Positions 62,718 to 64,000 of a stretch of 64,000 nucleotides of DNA are shown in pieces. Under the pieces are notes generated by a model. The model did not search any database. It was not told the origin of the DNA and saw only the letters and a list, made by a program, of their open reading frames with translations. Origin of the DNA: Streptomyces cyaneochromogenes. Lineage in GTDB: Bacteria > Actinomycetota > Actinomycetes > Streptomycetales > Streptomycetaceae. How positions within the stretch are numbered: the first letter of the stretch is position 1; each line of letters opens with the position of its first letter. Location: positions 7,006,001-7,070,000 of the forward strand of contig NZ_CP034539.1 in NCBI RefSeq assembly GCF_003963535.1. The letters are read 5' to 3'. Position numbers and translations under genes: made by a program.

Positions 62718-63497
62718 TCACCCCCCGAAGAACTCCACCAGCACCGGCGCGAGGACATCCGGCTCCACCATGTGGGTCTGCCCGGGCAGGCTCCGGTACG
62801 TCCCGCCGGGCACGGTCTCCGCGACCGCCTGTGCCGCCTCGCGCATCCAGGGCGGGCTCTCGCTGCCCGCCACGGACAGCACCGGAACGCCGATCGAGGC
62901 CAGCCGGGCCCGGGGCACCAGTCCGTCGCCCATCACGGCGTTGTCGTAGGCGAGGCTCGGCGCGATCGTCTCCATACCGGGCCACATGGGGGACTGGCGG
63001 GCGCCCTGGATCATCTCCTCAGCCAGGCCGGTGAGCCGCAGGAAGAGCACGACGGCGTCCCCGCGCCGGCCGTCCGCCAGCGCGGCGGTGAGCCGCTCGG
63101 TGTACTCCGCGCGCTCCTTCGCGCCGCCCTCGTAGACGGCGAACGGCACCTCGTACACCGCGACCTGACGCACCGGCAGCCCGCTCGCCGCCGCCTCCAG
63201 TGCGAGCGCGCCGCCCGAGGAGACGCCGTACAGCGCCGCCTCGCCGCCCACCGCCTCGATCAGCGCCGCGAGGTCCTCGACCTCCCGTTCCACCGCGTAC
63301 GGCGCCGCGTCACCGCTCTCGCCCCGCCCTCGCCGGTCGTACACGACGACCCGGAAGCGGTCCGACAGAGGCACGGCCAGCGGCGCCACGGTGCCACCGG
63401 TGGACATCGCACCGCTGACCAGGATCACCGCCGGACCCTGACCGGTGCTCTCGTACGCGATCGAGGTGCCGTCGCGCGAAATGGTCTTCTTGTCCAT
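62718..63497 (-). CDS. Alpha/beta hydrolase
   Basis: Cytosolic hydrolase of 259 residues: nucleophile Ser93 in GVSSGG, oxyanion-side VSGAMSTGG, DRRGRGESG after strand 4, catalytic Asp in VAGSE-following strand and a late GQTHMVEP giving the His. No signal peptide. Substrate unknown. ATG 63497. Confidence 0.9.
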   Translation of the reverse strand: MDKKTISRDGTSIAYESTGQGPAVILVSGAMSTGGTVAPLAVPLSDRFRVVVYDRRGRGESGDAAPYAVEREVEDLAALIEAVGGEAALYGVSSGGALALEAAASGLPVRQVAVYEVPFAVYEGGAKERAEYTERLTAALADGRRGDAVVLFLRLTGLAEEMIQGARQSPMWPGMETIAPSLAYDNAVMGDGLVPRARLASIGVPVLSVAGSESPPWMREAAQAVAETVPGGTYRSLPGQTHMVEPDVLAPVLVEFFGG

Positions 63498-63534
63498 GCC
63501 TCTGGAGACTGCCGTACGGCACGGATCTAATCGC

Positions 63535-63858
63535 TCACGACACTTCGACTTCGTAGAAGCAGAGGTGGTCCTTGATCGCGGCCACGTCCGGCTTCGGATC
63601 CGGATACGCCCAGACGAGGTCAGCGGCGTCCGGCAGAGACCAGTAGGAGGCCGTTCCCTTGAACGGGCAGTACGTGTGCGTGTCGGAGGGCGTCAGCAGG
63701 TCCAGTCGTACGTCCTCGGGCGGGATGTAGTAGCGCACGGGACAGCCCGTCTCCCGCAGGAGGAGTGGCCGGTCGCTCTCCGCGAGGACCTGGTCGCCGT
63801 GAAGCACCCGCACGCGTCGCGTGCCCTGCTCGATCGTGATCGTGTGTCCGTCAGCCAT
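63535..63858 (-). CDS. DUF427 domain protein
   Basis: Protein of 107 residues, single DUF427 domain: DRPLLLRETGCPVRYYIPPEDV and THTYCPFKGTASYWSL, with a conserved Tyr/Cys/Lys set. Soluble. Role unknown. ATG 63858. Confidence 0.92.
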   Translation of the reverse strand: MADGHTITIEQGTRRVRVLHGDQVLAESDRPLLLRETGCPVRYYIPPEDVRLDLLTPSDTHTYCPFKGTASYWSLPDAADLVWAYPDPKPDVAAIKDHLCFYEVEVS

Positions 63859-63908
63859 ATCCGCAAAGCGCTCGCGGGCCCCCGGTTCTTCCCGCGTACG
63901 GTGACCTC

Positions 63909-64000
63909 ATGCGTATCTGTGTCTTCCTCTCCGCCGCCGACCTCGACGACCGTTACACGCGCCCCGCGCGCGAGTTCGCGAAACTGCTGGGCAAGGGCGG
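63909..64000 (+). CDS. LOG/TIGR00730-family protein, N-terminal part (cut by window end)
   Basis: Only the first 30 codons are present: MRICVFLSAADLDDRYTRPAREFAKLLGKGG. The start matches Rossmann-fold LOG-family phosphoribohydrolases. Runs off the window; function of the full protein not assessable here. Confidence 0.7.
   Translation, partial: MRICVFLSAADLDDRYTRPAREFAKLLGKG

Overview
This is a high-GC actinobacterial chromosome segment, almost certainly from Streptomyces. The evidence is a GC content near 70%, frequent GTG/TTG starts, strong third-position GC, Tat/Sec-exported hydrolases, YkuD lipoproteins, a glycine riboswitch of the actinobacterial gcvT type, and dispersed short repeats that I recognise from Streptomyces intergenic regions. 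From memory, the gene order resembles the S. coelicolor SCO5440s-5490s core region; I could not check this.

Layout. 1-9.2 kb: a subtilisin-like protease, an alpha-glucan phosphorylase (glgP), a DUF1990 protein and two neighbouring M4 metalloprotease paralogues that share an upstream sequence block. 9.2-22.5 kb: glutamine-dependent NAD synthetase, then four ABC half-exporter genes that read as two heterodimeric pairs, then a drug-type ABC exporter (ATPase plus permease) followed by a NarL-type two-component system. 22.5-31 kb: a Tat-exported sulfatase, glgX debranching enzyme, two L,D-transpeptidase lipoproteins, an enoyl-CoA hydratase and an anti-sigma-type ATPase. 31-38 kb: a beta-propeller lipoprotein, a secreted ADP-ribosyltransferase of the ScARP/Scabin (DNA-guanine) type, a small EF-hand protein, an AraC regulator divergent from a quinone oxidoreductase, a MOSC protein, a GH25 lysozyme and a beta-lactamase-fold serine hydrolase.

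38.1-39.8 kb is the odd spot. A 49-bp stretch containing the 3' end of sdaA occurs twice as a direct repeat (48/49 identical). The repeats flank about 1.55 kb of decayed cargo: a secreted RHS/YD-type toxin fragment and an AbiEi antitoxin interrupted by an in-frame stop. It looks like the scar of an integration event at the sdaA 3' end. 39.7-47.2 kb: the serine/glycine locus, with a tandem glycine riboswitch, gcvT, gcvH, glyA and sdaA on the minus strand, then a P-loop ATPase and two SseB-type (serine sensitivity) paralogues on the plus strand.

47.5-53.8 kb: a complete oligopeptide importer operon (permease, binding lipoprotein, permease, two ATPases). 53.8-58.5 kb: a TRIC-like channel overlapping a convergent membrane-anchored esterase, a thioesterase, a Gly/Pro-rich lipoprotein, a TetR regulator with repeated putative operators, and two tiny membrane proteins. 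58.5-59.2 kb is a gene-free stretch holding an approximately 83-bp degenerate minisatellite. 59.2-64 kb: a cysteine desulfurase and MnmA (tRNA thiolation), a DUF1304 protein, an amidase, an alpha/beta hydrolase, a DUF427 protein and the start of a LOG-family protein.

The most unusual observations are the sdaA-end duplication with decayed cargo, the ABC exporter pair in which one nucleotide-binding domain has lost its Walker A motif while its partner has lost the signature motif, and dispersed repeats that now encode peptide inserts in ABC exporter and sensor-kinase genes.
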